Source: CAMQRS01 sp964370065
GTDB lineage: Bacteria; Bacillota_I; Bacilli_A; Erysipelotrichales; Erysipelotrichaceae
DNA: 54,393 bases
Assembly (NCBI GenBank): GCA_964370065.1
Contig: CAYJGK010000010.1
Span: 1-54,393, forward strand
Direction of reading: 5' to 3'
Below the pieces are notes generated by a model. That model had not been told where the DNA came from, did not search any database, and saw only the letters and a list, made by a program, of their open reading frames with translations. The position numbers and the translations under genes were made by a program. Shown here piece by piece: positions 43,848-52,263 of this stretch; position 1 is the stretch's first letter; every line of letters starts with the position of its first letter.

Positions 43848-43871
43848 CGATATGTAATAAAAGAGGTATTT

Positions 43872-44756
43872 ATGAAATTCGACTTACATATGCATTCCAA
43901 ATATAGCCGTGATGGTGAGTTTAGCCCTGCTCAACTAATGGCTTTCATACAAGAAAAACAATTAGGGGTAGTGGCTTTAACTGACCATAACGAAGTGTTA
44001 GGAATTGATGAAATGATTCATTTAGGTAATCAGATCGGCGTACATGTGATTCCTGCAATTGAATTTGATAGTTTATTTGAAAATAGAGAAACCCATATTT
44101 TAGGATATGGTATTAATCATAAAGATGAGTATTATGCTGGTTTATCTAGATATATTAATATGATAATGGATGATGTAACAGAACTGCGCATTAAAAAATT
44201 TGAAGAAGTTTATCAAATCAAAATTGATCGTCACACTATTTATTCTCAAGTACAAGATGGTGTGAATCCTTTCTTTATCATTTGTCAATATTTATTTACG
44301 CACCACAGTGATATTGAAGACTTCAAGCCGTATTTGCCTGGCGGACATAGAAGCGACCCTGCTGTGCCTAACTTTTTTTGGGATTTATGTAAATACGGTA
44401 AGAAAAACTATGTTCCTGTTCCTTATCCTGACATTAAAGAGGTCATTGACCGCATCCATAATGAAGGGGGATTGGCAATTTTAGCGCACCCTCATGAAAC
44501 GTATTATAAACAAGAGGAATTATTGCAAAAAGCGATCACTTTAGGGATTGATGGAATCGAAGCCTATAGTAATTATCATACACCTGTTCATAATGAATAC
44601 TATGAAGCCTTCTGCAATAAAAATAACTTATTGATGACTTTAGGAAGTGATTTTCATGGCTACACTAAACCAAGTATTGAATTAGGAGAATATGGATATG
44701 AAAAACAAGACGCTTCTAAACATATTCAAACGTTTTTAGAAGCATTAAATAAATAG
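43872..44756 (+). CDS. PHP-domain phosphoesterase (TrpH/RNase AM-like)
   Basis: This 294-residue metal-dependent phosphoesterase shows the PHP motifs: DLHMHSKYSRDGEFSP (His pair and Asp), ALTDHNEV, IPAIEFD (Glu), ILAHPHETY and TLGSDFHGY. Members hydrolyse 3',5'-bisphosphonucleotides or short RNAs from the 5' end. It is monocistronic, with a ribosome site AAGAGG and a perfect terminator straddling its stop. The insertion around residues 75-180 is typical of YciV-like members. The substrate is inferred from family only. Confidence 0.88.
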   Translation: MKFDLHMHSKYSRDGEFSPAQLMAFIQEKQLGVVALTDHNEVLGIDEMIHLGNQIGVHVIPAIEFDSLFENRETHILGYGINHKDEYYAGLSRYINMIMDDVTELRIKKFEEVYQIKIDRHTIYSQVQDGVNPFFIICQYLFTHHSDIEDFKPYLPGGHRSDPAVPNFFWDLCKYGKKNYVPVPYPDIKEVIDRIHNEGGLAILAHPHETYYKQEELLQKAITLGIDGIEAYSNYHTPVHNEYYEAFCNKNNLLMTLGSDFHGYTKPSIELGEYGYEKQDASKHIQTFLEALNK

Positions 44757-44786
44757 GAAGAAGTCGAGAGTGACTTCTTCCTATTT
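44751..44786. terminator. Perfect 15-bp bidirectional terminator containing both stop codons
   Basis: AAATAGGAAGAAGTC (44751-44765) pairs with GACTTCTTCCTATTT (44772-44786) over a six-base loop. The plus gene's TAG (44754-44756) and part of the convergent minus gene's TAA (44785-44787) lie inside the stem. Confidence 0.9.
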
Positions 44787-45207
44787 ATTTTCCAACTATT
44801 TCATCTTCTACAATTTGAGCTGCGCATTTTACACAGTTTGTGCAACCGATTGGTTTGCCATGCACTCTCGCTTGATCTAAGTTTGCTTTAAGTTCATCAC
44901 AATCAATATATCCCATACGTTCATGAAATAAATTTTGTAGTTCTTTTACCTTTTTATACGTTTCTTTTTTAGATTGGCCTACTATATTGGGATTACTATA
45001 CGCTAATCCAGTAATCATGATCATTCCACTTGCTGCTCCACAAATTCCTTCATAACCTGCGATTCCTCCACCGAACCCTTCACATAACTGGTATAATTGG
45101 TCTTCATCCATATTGTATGTTTGAGCAAAGGCACAAGCAACTGCTTGTGCACAGTTATGTCCATTCCTATACAAATTTACCGCTTTTTCTGCATTTTTCG
45201 ACATCAT
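44785..45207 (-). CDS. C_GCAxxG_C_C family probable redox protein
   Basis: This 140-residue protein is named for its cysteine pattern, present here as NCAQAVACAF, CEGFGGGIAGYEGICGAASG, a Cys near 105 (IDCDEL) and the terminal CTNCVKC. It probably binds a metal or undergoes thiol redox chemistry; the family function is unproven. AGGAG lies ahead of ATG 45207. It converges on the PHP gene and diverges from the MATE gene. Confidence 0.9.
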   Translation of the reverse strand: MMSKNAEKAVNLYRNGHNCAQAVACAFAQTYNMDEDQLYQLCEGFGGGIAGYEGICGAASGMIMITGLAYSNPNIVGQSKKETYKKVKELQNLFHERMGYIDCDELKANLDQARVHGKPIGCTNCVKCAAQIVEDEIVGK

Positions 45208-45229
45208 TATTTCTCCTATTTCTACTTTA

Positions 45230-45257
45230 ATTATATATTACATATGATTAATTTCAA
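45230..45257 (-). promoter_or_regulatory. Promoter of the C_GCAxxG_C_C gene
   Basis: On the minus strand TTGAAA (45252-45257) and TATAAT (45230-45235) are separated by 16 bases. Confidence 0.65.
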
Positions 45258-45271
45258 CGCATTTTATTTCA

Positions 45272-45306
45272 TTTCTATAGAATTTGTATAGAAATAGGAG
45301 TATACT
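45272..45306 (+). promoter_or_regulatory. Palindromic operator and -10 box upstream of the second MATE gene
   Basis: TTTCTATA (45272-45279) and TATAGAAA (45287-45294) form a perfect inverted repeat with a seven-base centre, ending six bases before TATACT (45301-45306). It would overlap the -35 region and is a likely repressor or MarR-type site. Confidence 0.55.
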
Positions 45307-45331
45307 TATTAAATATGTAAAGGGGAGTTTT

Positions 45332-46672
45332 ATGGAAAAAGTACAAAAGGGCTTATTAACCGAAGGTAATATATGGAAACAGATACTATTCTTCTCATTT
45401 CCGTTGTTATTAGGTAACTTATTTCAACAGTTATATAATACTGTAGATAGTATTGTAGTAGGAAATTACATCGGCGACCATGCGTTGGCTGCTGTTAATT
45501 CCAGTGGTTCTATTGTCAACTTATTAGTTAGCTTCTTCATGGGTTTATCTTTAGGTGGTGGAGTGGTTATCGCACAGTATTATGGGGCAAAAGATGCAGA
45601 AAATGTACATAAAGCAATCCATACAACTATGGCAGTTGCCCTCCTATCAGGTTTATGTTCAACATTATTAGGTATCTTTTTTACCCCTACGATTTTACGT
45701 TTAGTGAATGTTGCGCCCGAAGTCATGGAAAGTAGTGTCAGCTATTTATCAATTTATTTTATGGGTATTATGGGATTAATTATCTATAACATGGGTAGTG
45801 GTATGTTACGTGCAGTAGGAGATAGTAAACACCCTTTATATTTTCTAATCGTATCTAGTGTCACGAATATTGTTTTAGATATCCTATTTGTTACGCAATT
45901 TAATATGGGTATTGCAGGTGTTGCTTATGCCACTATGATCGCTCAAGCAGTTAGTGCAATCTTAACAATTCGCCAATTGTGTAAAAGTAATGATGTGTAT
46001 AGACTCTATTTAACTAAAATTAAAATTCATAAGGATACAATTAAACGTATTATCAAAATTGGTTTGCCAAGTGCATTTCAAAATGCAATCGTTTCCTTAT
46101 CAAATGTAGTGGTACAAGCTAATATTAATTCATTCGGTGCTATCGCTATGGCTGGAGCTGGTTCTTATATGAAAGTAGATGGATTTGCTATCATGCCAGT
46201 TATGTCTTTCTCAATGGCCTTAACAACTTTTGTTGGACAAAATATGGGGGCGAAGAAATATGATCGAGTTAAAAAGGGTGCTGTATATGGCATGATTATG
46301 AGTTGTACATCAATCGGCTTAGTTTCTATTGCATTACTAGCCTTCGCACCTGAAATTATGGCTATTTTCTCAAGTAATCCAGAAGTACAAGAGGTGGGTC
46401 AATTAATGATGCATACTGTTGTCCCTGGGTATATCTTACTAGCGATATCCCATTCTTTAGCGGGTGTGATGCGTGGAGCAGGTCGTACTAAAATACCTAT
46501 GTACGTAATGGTATTGTGTTGGTGCGTGGCTCGTATGACATGGATTAGCATTACTGTACATTTATTCGATAATATTCAATATGTATTTATGGGTTGGCCG
46601 ATTACTTGGGTATTGAGTGCCATTATATTATTTACTTATTATAAACGTGCAAACTGGATTACCATATCTTAA
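45332..46672 (+). CDS. MATE-family efflux protein, full length
   Basis: This 446-residue protein has twelve predicted helices and the MATE marks FPLLLGNLFQQLYNTVDSIV, VGNYIGDHALAAVN, GGGVVIAQYYGAKD and the second-half equivalent LTTFVGQNMGAKKYDRVKKG. It exports cationic compounds using an ion gradient. ATG 45332 follows AAGGGGAG; the longer frame to 45284 overlaps the operator. It belongs to a different MATE branch from the truncated gene at 1-751, with lower similarity and no MerR partner. It is monocistronic with a terminator at 46792. Confidence 0.93.
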   Translation: MEKVQKGLLTEGNIWKQILFFSFPLLLGNLFQQLYNTVDSIVVGNYIGDHALAAVNSSGSIVNLLVSFFMGLSLGGGVVIAQYYGAKDAENVHKAIHTTMAVALLSGLCSTLLGIFFTPTILRLVNVAPEVMESSVSYLSIYFMGIMGLIIYNMGSGMLRAVGDSKHPLYFLIVSSVTNIVLDILFVTQFNMGIAGVAYATMIAQAVSAILTIRQLCKSNDVYRLYLTKIKIHKDTIKRIIKIGLPSAFQNAIVSLSNVVVQANINSFGAIAMAGAGSYMKVDGFAIMPVMSFSMALTTFVGQNMGAKKYDRVKKGAVYGMIMSCTSIGLVSIALLAFAPEIMAIFSSNPEVQEVGQLMMHTVVPGYILLAISHSLAGVMRGAGRTKIPMYVMVLCWCVARMTWISITVHLFDNIQYVFMGWPITWVLSAIILFTYYKRANWITIS

Positions 46673-46861
46673 ATATAGTTTTTTTACTTCTTTTTACGAG
46701 AACGTAAATTCCAAAAAAAATGAACGTTTCAAATTATTTTTGCAAGTGGGTTTAAAGTGTGTGAAAATATAATTGATACTAGTCTATTTACAGTTGGTGA
46801 GAAATCGCCAACTTTTTATATCCAATAGAATAGCAATACAAGCAGCAACAAAAAAATATAT
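46673..46861. other. Intergenic region after the MATE gene
   Basis: It holds a weak palindrome TTTACGAGAACGTAAA near 46695, a TATAAT at about 46767 without a good -35 partner, and the terminator listed below. No coding frame could be supported. Confidence 0.4.
46792..46818 (+). terminator. GAAA-tetraloop terminator of the MATE gene
   Basis: AGTTGGTGA (46792-46800) and TCGCCAACT (46805-46813) form a 9-bp stem with one wobble pair, closed by a GAAA tetraloop and followed by Ts. Confidence 0.8.
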
Positions 46862-46905
46862 AAAAAGAGCAGAACCTAACAATCTTGTTAACTTCTGCTC
46901 TTTTT
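46862..46905 (-). terminator. Terminator of the BspA-like surface-protein operon
   Basis: AAAAAGAGCAGAA (46862-46874) pairs with TTCTGCTCTTTTT (46893-46905), with an inner GTTAACAAG-type pairing; the A-run gives the T-run on the minus strand. Confidence 0.85.
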
Positions 46906-46972
46906 CTTAATCTTTAAAATTGCGCTATTCAATTTTAACCAGCAATTTCTGCTTTGATATAGTTTTGCTTTT

Positions 46973-48832
46973 CTACACCGCTTTGCATTTACGAATCAAT
47001 AGAAGAGCTGTTAAAACAGATACACATAATAATCCTACATAATTTATTATATTAGTCGTATCGGATGTATCTACCCCTGCTTGTGGTATTTGACCTACTG
47101 TATTCTCCACAATCGGTGCCTGTTTCACAATTAATGATGCATTCGGTGTACTCTCTCCAATAGTAACTACTACATCATATGTTCCTATTGTTAAAGTATT
47201 AATATACTCTTTGTGTAAAGTTATCACAACACTTCCAGACTCTAATGTATAATTACTTGGATCCACCAACTGCCCATTAATATATAAACTGGTAAAATGC
47301 TCTACATAACCTGTTAACTTAAATGTAACATCATTTCCTCTTGTTACTTCATGTTTCTCCCCTGAAGTAAATACACTATCAATTTCATAAGATAAAATTG
47401 GTTCATAATACTTATCATTCTTAATTTTAACTTGTTCCCCGACGCTAAATTCATTTCCTGAATTAATTGCACGCCACTCTTTAACCACTATCCCTTTTGG
47501 TAATTCAAATGGACATTCAGGTAGTGTGAAGTTTGTTTTATCTTGTACAATTATTTCTACATTCGTTCCACTCAACTGACCAGGTAATAAGGTAATCGTA
47601 TGCATATCAATTATCTTTATTGTATAGGTTGCTTTATAATCTTTATTTTTTGAAATTCCATCTTCAATGACTACTTTTACTTTTGCAGTTCCTGTTTTTG
47701 TTGGTGTGAACACGCCCTTCTTTATTGATCCATATTTCTTTGAATCGTTTGTAAGTGTCCAGCTAATTTTCTTGTTTTCTAATTCTTTTGGTAAATCTTT
47801 TATTTCTAATTGTAAGGTATTTCCTTCTTGTACCTTTTTATTTACTAAATCGTACTGAATCGTTGACTCATCTACCATATTTACTTCTACTAAAAATGTG
47901 CCGAATGTATAGCTTGTATTATTTCTTAAACTTTTTACATCGATTGTTAATTTATTCGTATAAGCATTATATGTGTATTCACTGATTGGTTGATTATTGG
48001 TATATACTTTTACATCAGCAGCAATAATTTTATTCTTCCCCACTGCAGATAAATCAAATTCTGCACTATCTTGTGCAAAAGATATGGATTGTGTAGTACT
48101 TCCTAGTACCTTACCTTCGAAGTTATCAGTAATAGGTATTATATTATTAGAAGATAACTTTGCCCCTGTTTGTGCCCAACCATTAGTGTCAAACATATAA
48201 TAAACATGCGTATTTAAGATTTTTTTAATTCCATCATCTAGTGTTGGATAATCACCTAAAAAAGTAATTGCTGAAATTGATGAATTTAAAAATGCATTTT
48301 CTTTTACTTCTACAACGCTAGCAGGCACTTCGATTTCTGTTAGATTGCTTGTATTAGCAAATGTACGTTTCCCAATTGTTTCTAATCCCTTTGGTAAAAC
48401 AATCGATTTAATCCCACTATTTTCAAAGGCACTAGCCGATATTTTTTTTAACGAGTTGGGTAATGTAATAGTAGTTAGGTTTTTTGTATTTTTAAAAGCT
48501 TCCCCACCGATCTCCACAAGTTTTGATTGGTTTTGAAAAGTAACTGTCTTTAAGTTTGTAAAACCTGCAAAAGAATTTTTTGGTATTGCTGTTACATCCT
48601 TCTTGATAATTAAATGCTCAACTACCTGCTTATCTTTTTTCGAGTATTCTTCGACATATTGAAATCCAGTATCTACATAGACTGTTAATGTTTGGTTATC
48701 TGTATCGTATGAGATTTCCACTTTTTCAGAAGGCTTTTTTTTAGCTTCTATTGAGGCTGTAGTAAATGGTACAGTCACTGCTATTAATAATGCAGCGAAT
48801 GAAATTTTCATAATTTTTTTTAAATGATTCAT
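46973..48832 (-). CDS. Wall-anchored BspA-like leucine-rich-repeat surface protein 2
   Basis: This 619-residue secreted protein has a signal peptide (1-30), six or so LRR_5/BspA repeats (about 75-215, for example ALPKGLETIGKRTFANTSNL-type units), a beta-rich middle with a Big_2-like segment (ISWTLTNDSKKYGSIKKGVF), an X2-like domain (EVTRGNDVTFKLTGYVEHFT), then the degenerate sorting region IPQAGVDTSDTTN, a helix and RKCKAV. BspA-like LRR proteins bind host fibronectin or other bacteria. Its ATG is 13 bases after the stop of a paralogue, so they are cotranscribed. ATG 48832 follows AAAGGA; the longer frame to 48907 overlaps the paralogue. The sorting motif differs from its sisters. Confidence 0.85.
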   Translation of the reverse strand: MNHLKKIMKISFAALLIAVTVPFTTASIEAKKKPSEKVEISYDTDNQTLTVYVDTGFQYVEEYSKKDKQVVEHLIIKKDVTAIPKNSFAGFTNLKTVTFQNQSKLVEIGGEAFKNTKNLTTITLPNSLKKISASAFENSGIKSIVLPKGLETIGKRTFANTSNLTEIEVPASVVEVKENAFLNSSISAITFLGDYPTLDDGIKKILNTHVYYMFDTNGWAQTGAKLSSNNIIPITDNFEGKVLGSTTQSISFAQDSAEFDLSAVGKNKIIAADVKVYTNNQPISEYTYNAYTNKLTIDVKSLRNNTSYTFGTFLVEVNMVDESTIQYDLVNKKVQEGNTLQLEIKDLPKELENKKISWTLTNDSKKYGSIKKGVFTPTKTGTAKVKVVIEDGISKNKDYKATYTIKIIDMHTITLLPGQLSGTNVEIIVQDKTNFTLPECPFELPKGIVVKEWRAINSGNEFSVGEQVKIKNDKYYEPILSYEIDSVFTSGEKHEVTRGNDVTFKLTGYVEHFTSLYINGQLVDPSNYTLESGSVVITLHKEYINTLTIGTYDVVVTIGESTPNASLIVKQAPIVENTVGQIPQAGVDTSDTTNIINYVGLLCVSVLTALLLIRKCKAV

Positions 48833-48845
48833 ATTTTTATTTCCT

Positions 48846-50702
48846 TTACTTATTTCTGTATTTAACAAATGCAATAATGGCAATAATTGATAGTAATAAA
48901 AAACCAATGTATTGCGCTATATTTGTTGTATCTCCTGTATTTGGAGCTGTTGGTGCAGTAGGCGTAGTATTTCCAGTTTCTACTTTTGCGGAAGTAACCG
49001 ATAGCGTCGCTGTTGGCGTACTTTCTCCTACAGATACCATAATTTCATGGTTTCCTACTTCTAATAACTTAGTATATTCTTCATTTAATGTAATAATGAC
49101 ACTTCCTGCTTCTACAGTATAGTGTTTTGGATCGATTAATTTTGAATTAATGTAGAGTCCATTAAAATGTTCAACGTATCCAGATACAGTAAATGAAAGT
49201 TTTTCCCCTTGTGCCACACTGTATGAACTACCTGTTGTAAAAGTACTATCTATTTCATAAGCTAAAACGGGAATTAAATTTACATCAGCTTCTAAATTAA
49301 TTTGACTACCTGCTTTATAGATATCTTTTGTTTTCTTGTTTTCCCATCCCACTAAGACCATTCCTTTTGGTAATAATTCTGCTGGATATTCGATTAAAGT
49401 AGCTAGTTCCCCCAAATCAAAAATAGCATTTGCATAGATTTGATTCATTCCATTTACTGAGTAATATGTGATTTTTCTTTGATTAATAACTCTAAGTGTA
49501 AATTCTTTTGAATAATCTTCCCCTACTTTAATTCCATCTTTTATCGTTGCAATAACTTTTATTGCCCCTACTTCTTTTTCATTAGGGACTAATTTACCAT
49601 CAATAATTTGTGCTTTATGAGCTGACTCGTCAGCTATCGTAAATGTAATATCTTCACTCGTGATACTAGCAGGTAAATTTGCAAAAGCTAATAATAATGG
49701 TTCATCATATTCTTTCATTGTTGTTTGCACTAACGAATATTCAATATCTGCACTGTTTGCAGCTTCTGCTAAAATAACAATCTTTCCTAGTGTGTAATTA
49801 GGGTTTGTATAAATTGCTGCTAAATCAAGGATAATCTCACCAGTCAGACGATCATATGTGTATTCACTTACTAACGTACCATTCATTCTTACTTTAATGT
49901 TCTGTGGTAATGTGTGCTCTTCATTTCTTAAAAATAATATTGTGCTAAATGATGCGGTATCTAATGTTACAGCACTATCTTTAACACTCGTTCCTAAACG
50001 CGTTAAGTTAAACTTAATTTCCATCGGACTACTTGGGTGTAGTATTGCATTTTTATCTTCCCAACCATTCGATGTAAAATTATAATAAATAATTGCTTCA
50101 CTCGGTAACGTTTCAAATCCTCGATCTTCTGTTGGATAGTTACCTTCGAAATATATTTCTTTTAGATTTGTACCAGCAAAAGCAGTGCGCTCAAATGTAG
50201 TCACTGTGCTAGGAATAATAATGGTTTCCAATCCTACATTCTTTTTAAAAGCACGATTATCAATTGTTTTTAATCCTTCGTTTAAGGTTACATTTACTAA
50301 ACCACTTTTCTCAAAAGCTGCTTCTTCAATTCTATTTAAACTTTTTGGAAAAGTAATTGATGTTAAGCTTGTTGTTTCATAAAATGCTTGACTTGCTATT
50401 ATTTCTAGACTGCTTCCACCATGAAAAGTGACATTTGTCACATTTGTACACCCGGCAAATGCACTTGGTCTAATTCTTGTAACTTCATTTCCTATTACAA
50501 TTTTATTCACTTCTGTCTTATCAATTGTATCATCTTTCGCCCAAAGCGTTGTTCCCTCATTGCTATAAACCTTCAATACACCATTACTCGTGTATTCATA
50601 AGGTTCTGATGTTGCTTGTGTTTGTTCTACATTTACATATAAACTAACTGTCATAATGCATAATGCAAAGATAATCTTGATTCCTTTTGTTATTCTATTC
50701 AT
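48846..50702 (-). CDS. Wall-anchored BspA-like leucine-rich-repeat surface protein 1
   Basis: This 618-residue paralogue of the following gene has the same order: signal peptide (1-34), LRR_5 repeats (about 65-200; IRPSAFAGCTNVTNVTF, LKTIDNRAFKKNVGLETI), a beta-rich middle, an X2-like domain (SVAQGEKLSFTVSGYVEHFN) and the sorting region APNTGDTTN, helix, KYRNK. The pair arose by tandem duplication, and the X2-like and LRR parts are the best conserved. ATG 50702 has AGAGG upstream; ATG 50708 sits too close to it. It heads the two-gene operon and probably acts in adhesion. Confidence 0.87.
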   Translation of the reverse strand: MNRITKGIKIIFALCIMTVSLYVNVEQTQATSEPYEYTSNGVLKVYSNEGTTLWAKDDTIDKTEVNKIVIGNEVTRIRPSAFAGCTNVTNVTFHGGSSLEIIASQAFYETTSLTSITFPKSLNRIEEAAFEKSGLVNVTLNEGLKTIDNRAFKKNVGLETIIIPSTVTTFERTAFAGTNLKEIYFEGNYPTEDRGFETLPSEAIIYYNFTSNGWEDKNAILHPSSPMEIKFNLTRLGTSVKDSAVTLDTASFSTILFLRNEEHTLPQNIKVRMNGTLVSEYTYDRLTGEIILDLAAIYTNPNYTLGKIVILAEAANSADIEYSLVQTTMKEYDEPLLLAFANLPASITSEDITFTIADESAHKAQIIDGKLVPNEKEVGAIKVIATIKDGIKVGEDYSKEFTLRVINQRKITYYSVNGMNQIYANAIFDLGELATLIEYPAELLPKGMVLVGWENKKTKDIYKAGSQINLEADVNLIPVLAYEIDSTFTTGSSYSVAQGEKLSFTVSGYVEHFNGLYINSKLIDPKHYTVEAGSVIITLNEEYTKLLEVGNHEIMVSVGESTPTATLSVTSAKVETGNTTPTAPTAPNTGDTTNIAQYIGFLLLSIIAIIAFVKYRNK

Positions 50703-50825
50703 ATTCATCCTCTTTCTGCCAATCAAAGCATGGTAAGAGTATACTAAAAGACTTTAAACTGGTGTACTAGCCAAAGGGGTAGTTTTCACTTTTTTTTCAC
50801 ATTGCTTATTTTTCGCATACGATAA

Positions 50826-50851
50826 TAAAAAAAACAGGGATTAACCCTGTT
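50826..50851 (-). terminator. Terminator overlapping the cysK stop codon
   Basis: AACAGGG (50833-50839) and CCCTGTT (50845-50851) enclose ATTAA; on the minus strand eight Ts follow. The last codons of cysK form one side of the stem. Confidence 0.85.
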
Positions 50852-51776
50852 CATTAAATAGTGGAGTGGATAAGTATCTTTCTCCTGTATCTGGCAAAAC
50901 AACAACAATTGTCTTTCCAATATTACGTTCTTTTTGTGCTTCTTTAATTGCTGCGTGAGTGGCTGCCCCACTAGAAATACCTACTAGTAAGCCTTCTAAA
51001 GTTGTTAATTCTCTAGCTTGCGCAAAAGCTTCTTCATTACTAACTTGCGCAATACTATCATAAATTGAAGTATCTAAAGTTTTGGGAACAAATCCTGCTC
51101 CAATCCCTTGTATGGTATGCGGACCTGGCCCATTCCCACTTAACACTGCTGAGTCTCTTGGTTCCACTGCAATAACTTCCACTTCTTTTTTTGATTTTAA
51201 GTAAGTAGCCGTCCCAGTAATGGTACCACCAGTACCCACTCCTGCCACTAACATATCTACCATTCCATTTGTTTGTTCATAAATTTCAACACCTGTATGG
51301 CTAAGATGGGCAAATGGATTCATTTCATTTTCAAATTGTGAAGGAATAAAACTATCTGGCATGTTTACCTGTAATGCATTTGCTTTTGCAATTGCACCCT
51401 TCATTCCTTCTCTACCTGGAGTCAGGACTAATTGTGCACCATATGCTTTTAATAAAGCACGTCTTTCTACACTCATTGTATCTGGCAATGTAATAATTAA
51501 AGGGTATCCTTTAACTGCAGCAACTAACGCTAACCCAATTCCTGTATTCCCACTTGTTGCTTCAATTAAAGTGGCACCTTTTTTTAAAGCACCTGATCGT
51601 TCTGCGGCTTCAATCATTTGAAATGCAATACGATCTTTTACACTTCCTCCTGGATTAAACGATTCTACTTTTGCTAATAGTTTCACTTGTAACCCATATT
51701 TCTCTTCTATTTTTTGTAAACGAACTAACGGCGTTTGTCCAATTAATTCTAATACATTGTTTACTACTCGATTCAC
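50841..51776 (-). CDS. cysK: Cysteine synthase A (O-acetylserine sulfhydrylase), GTG start
   Basis: This 311-residue PLP enzyme makes cysteine from O-acetylserine and sulfide. Visible marks: ELIGQTPLVRL, the PLP Lys in PGGSVKDRIA, TSGNTGIGLALVAA, VAGVGTGGTITGTA and the GISSGAA loop. The start chosen is GTG 51776 with AAGGAGGAATAATAAA upstream, which fits family length; the longer frame to 51827 runs through the preceding gene. It lies four bases after an Rrf2 regulator, matching the known CymR-CysK pairing where CysK senses O-acetylserine. Confidence 0.96.
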   Translation of the reverse strand: MNRVVNNVLELIGQTPLVRLQKIEEKYGLQVKLLAKVESFNPGGSVKDRIAFQMIEAAERSGALKKGATLIEATSGNTGIGLALVAAVKGYPLIITLPDTMSVERRALLKAYGAQLVLTPGREGMKGAIAKANALQVNMPDSFIPSQFENEMNPFAHLSHTGVEIYEQTNGMVDMLVAGVGTGGTITGTATYLKSKKEVEVIAVEPRDSAVLSGNGPGPHTIQGIGAGFVPKTLDTSIYDSIAQVSNEEAFAQARELTTLEGLLVGISSGAATHAAIKEAQKERNIGKTIVVVLPDTGERYLSTPLFNEQG

Positions 51777-51780
51777 TTTA

Positions 51781-52245
51781 TTATTCCTCCTTGCACATAT
51801 CGCAATCAATATTAGGAAAGTTTGCAATTTTATTTAAATCGCTATTATCTTTAATTACATCAAATAATGATATGTTTTCTAAGTATTCATCAATTACTTT
51901 TTGCAGTCCTTGCCAAATCGAAATACTCATACAAGTTTCATATTTAGCACACTCTTTTGGATTTCTAACACAAGGCACACATAAGGTATTTTCTTCACAA
52001 GCATCAATAATCATTTTTAAATTGTACTCTGAAGGATCTTTACTTAATTTGTAGCCTCCATATTTACCTTTAAAACTGTCCAAATATTTTGCTGTACATA
52101 GTGGTTTTATAATTTGTTCTAAATATTTGATTGAAATATTTTGTCGTTCTGATATTTCTTTTAAAGAGACATTCTTTTCTGTTCCATAAATCCCAATATC
52201 TACCATCACCCTAAATGCATATCTGCCTTTCGTCGAAATCTTCAT
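51781..52245 (-). CDS. Rrf2-family regulator with cysteine cluster (CymR/IscR-like)
   Basis: This 154-residue winged-HTH protein begins MKISTKGRYAFRVMVDI and has ISIKYLEQIIKPL as recognition helix and GKYGGYKLSKDP as wing. CymR controls cysteine metabolism in Bacillus and lacks iron-sulfur ligands. This protein has CVPCVRNPKEC then C six residues on, like IscR-type cluster ligands, and a C-terminal CDMC. Gene order with cysK suggests sulfur control, and the cysteines suggest Fe-S or redox sensing as well. GAGGGC lies before the ATG. Confidence 0.92.
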   Translation of the reverse strand: MKISTKGRYAFRVMVDIGIYGTEKNVSLKEISERQNISIKYLEQIIKPLCTAKYLDSFKGKYGGYKLSKDPSEYNLKMIIDACEENTLCVPCVRNPKECAKYETCMSISIWQGLQKVIDEYLENISLFDVIKDNSDLNKIANFPNIDCDMCKEE

Positions 52246-52263
52246 ATTGCCCTCGTTTCTGTA

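Noticed and set aside
43752..43871. SAM riboswitch upstream of mtnK
   Set aside because: The leader is too short and lacks the S-box core sequences.
46730..46818. Small non-coding RNA between a TATAAT and a terminator
   Set aside because: No acceptable -35 box at 16-18 bases, and the terminator is explained by the upstream MATE gene.
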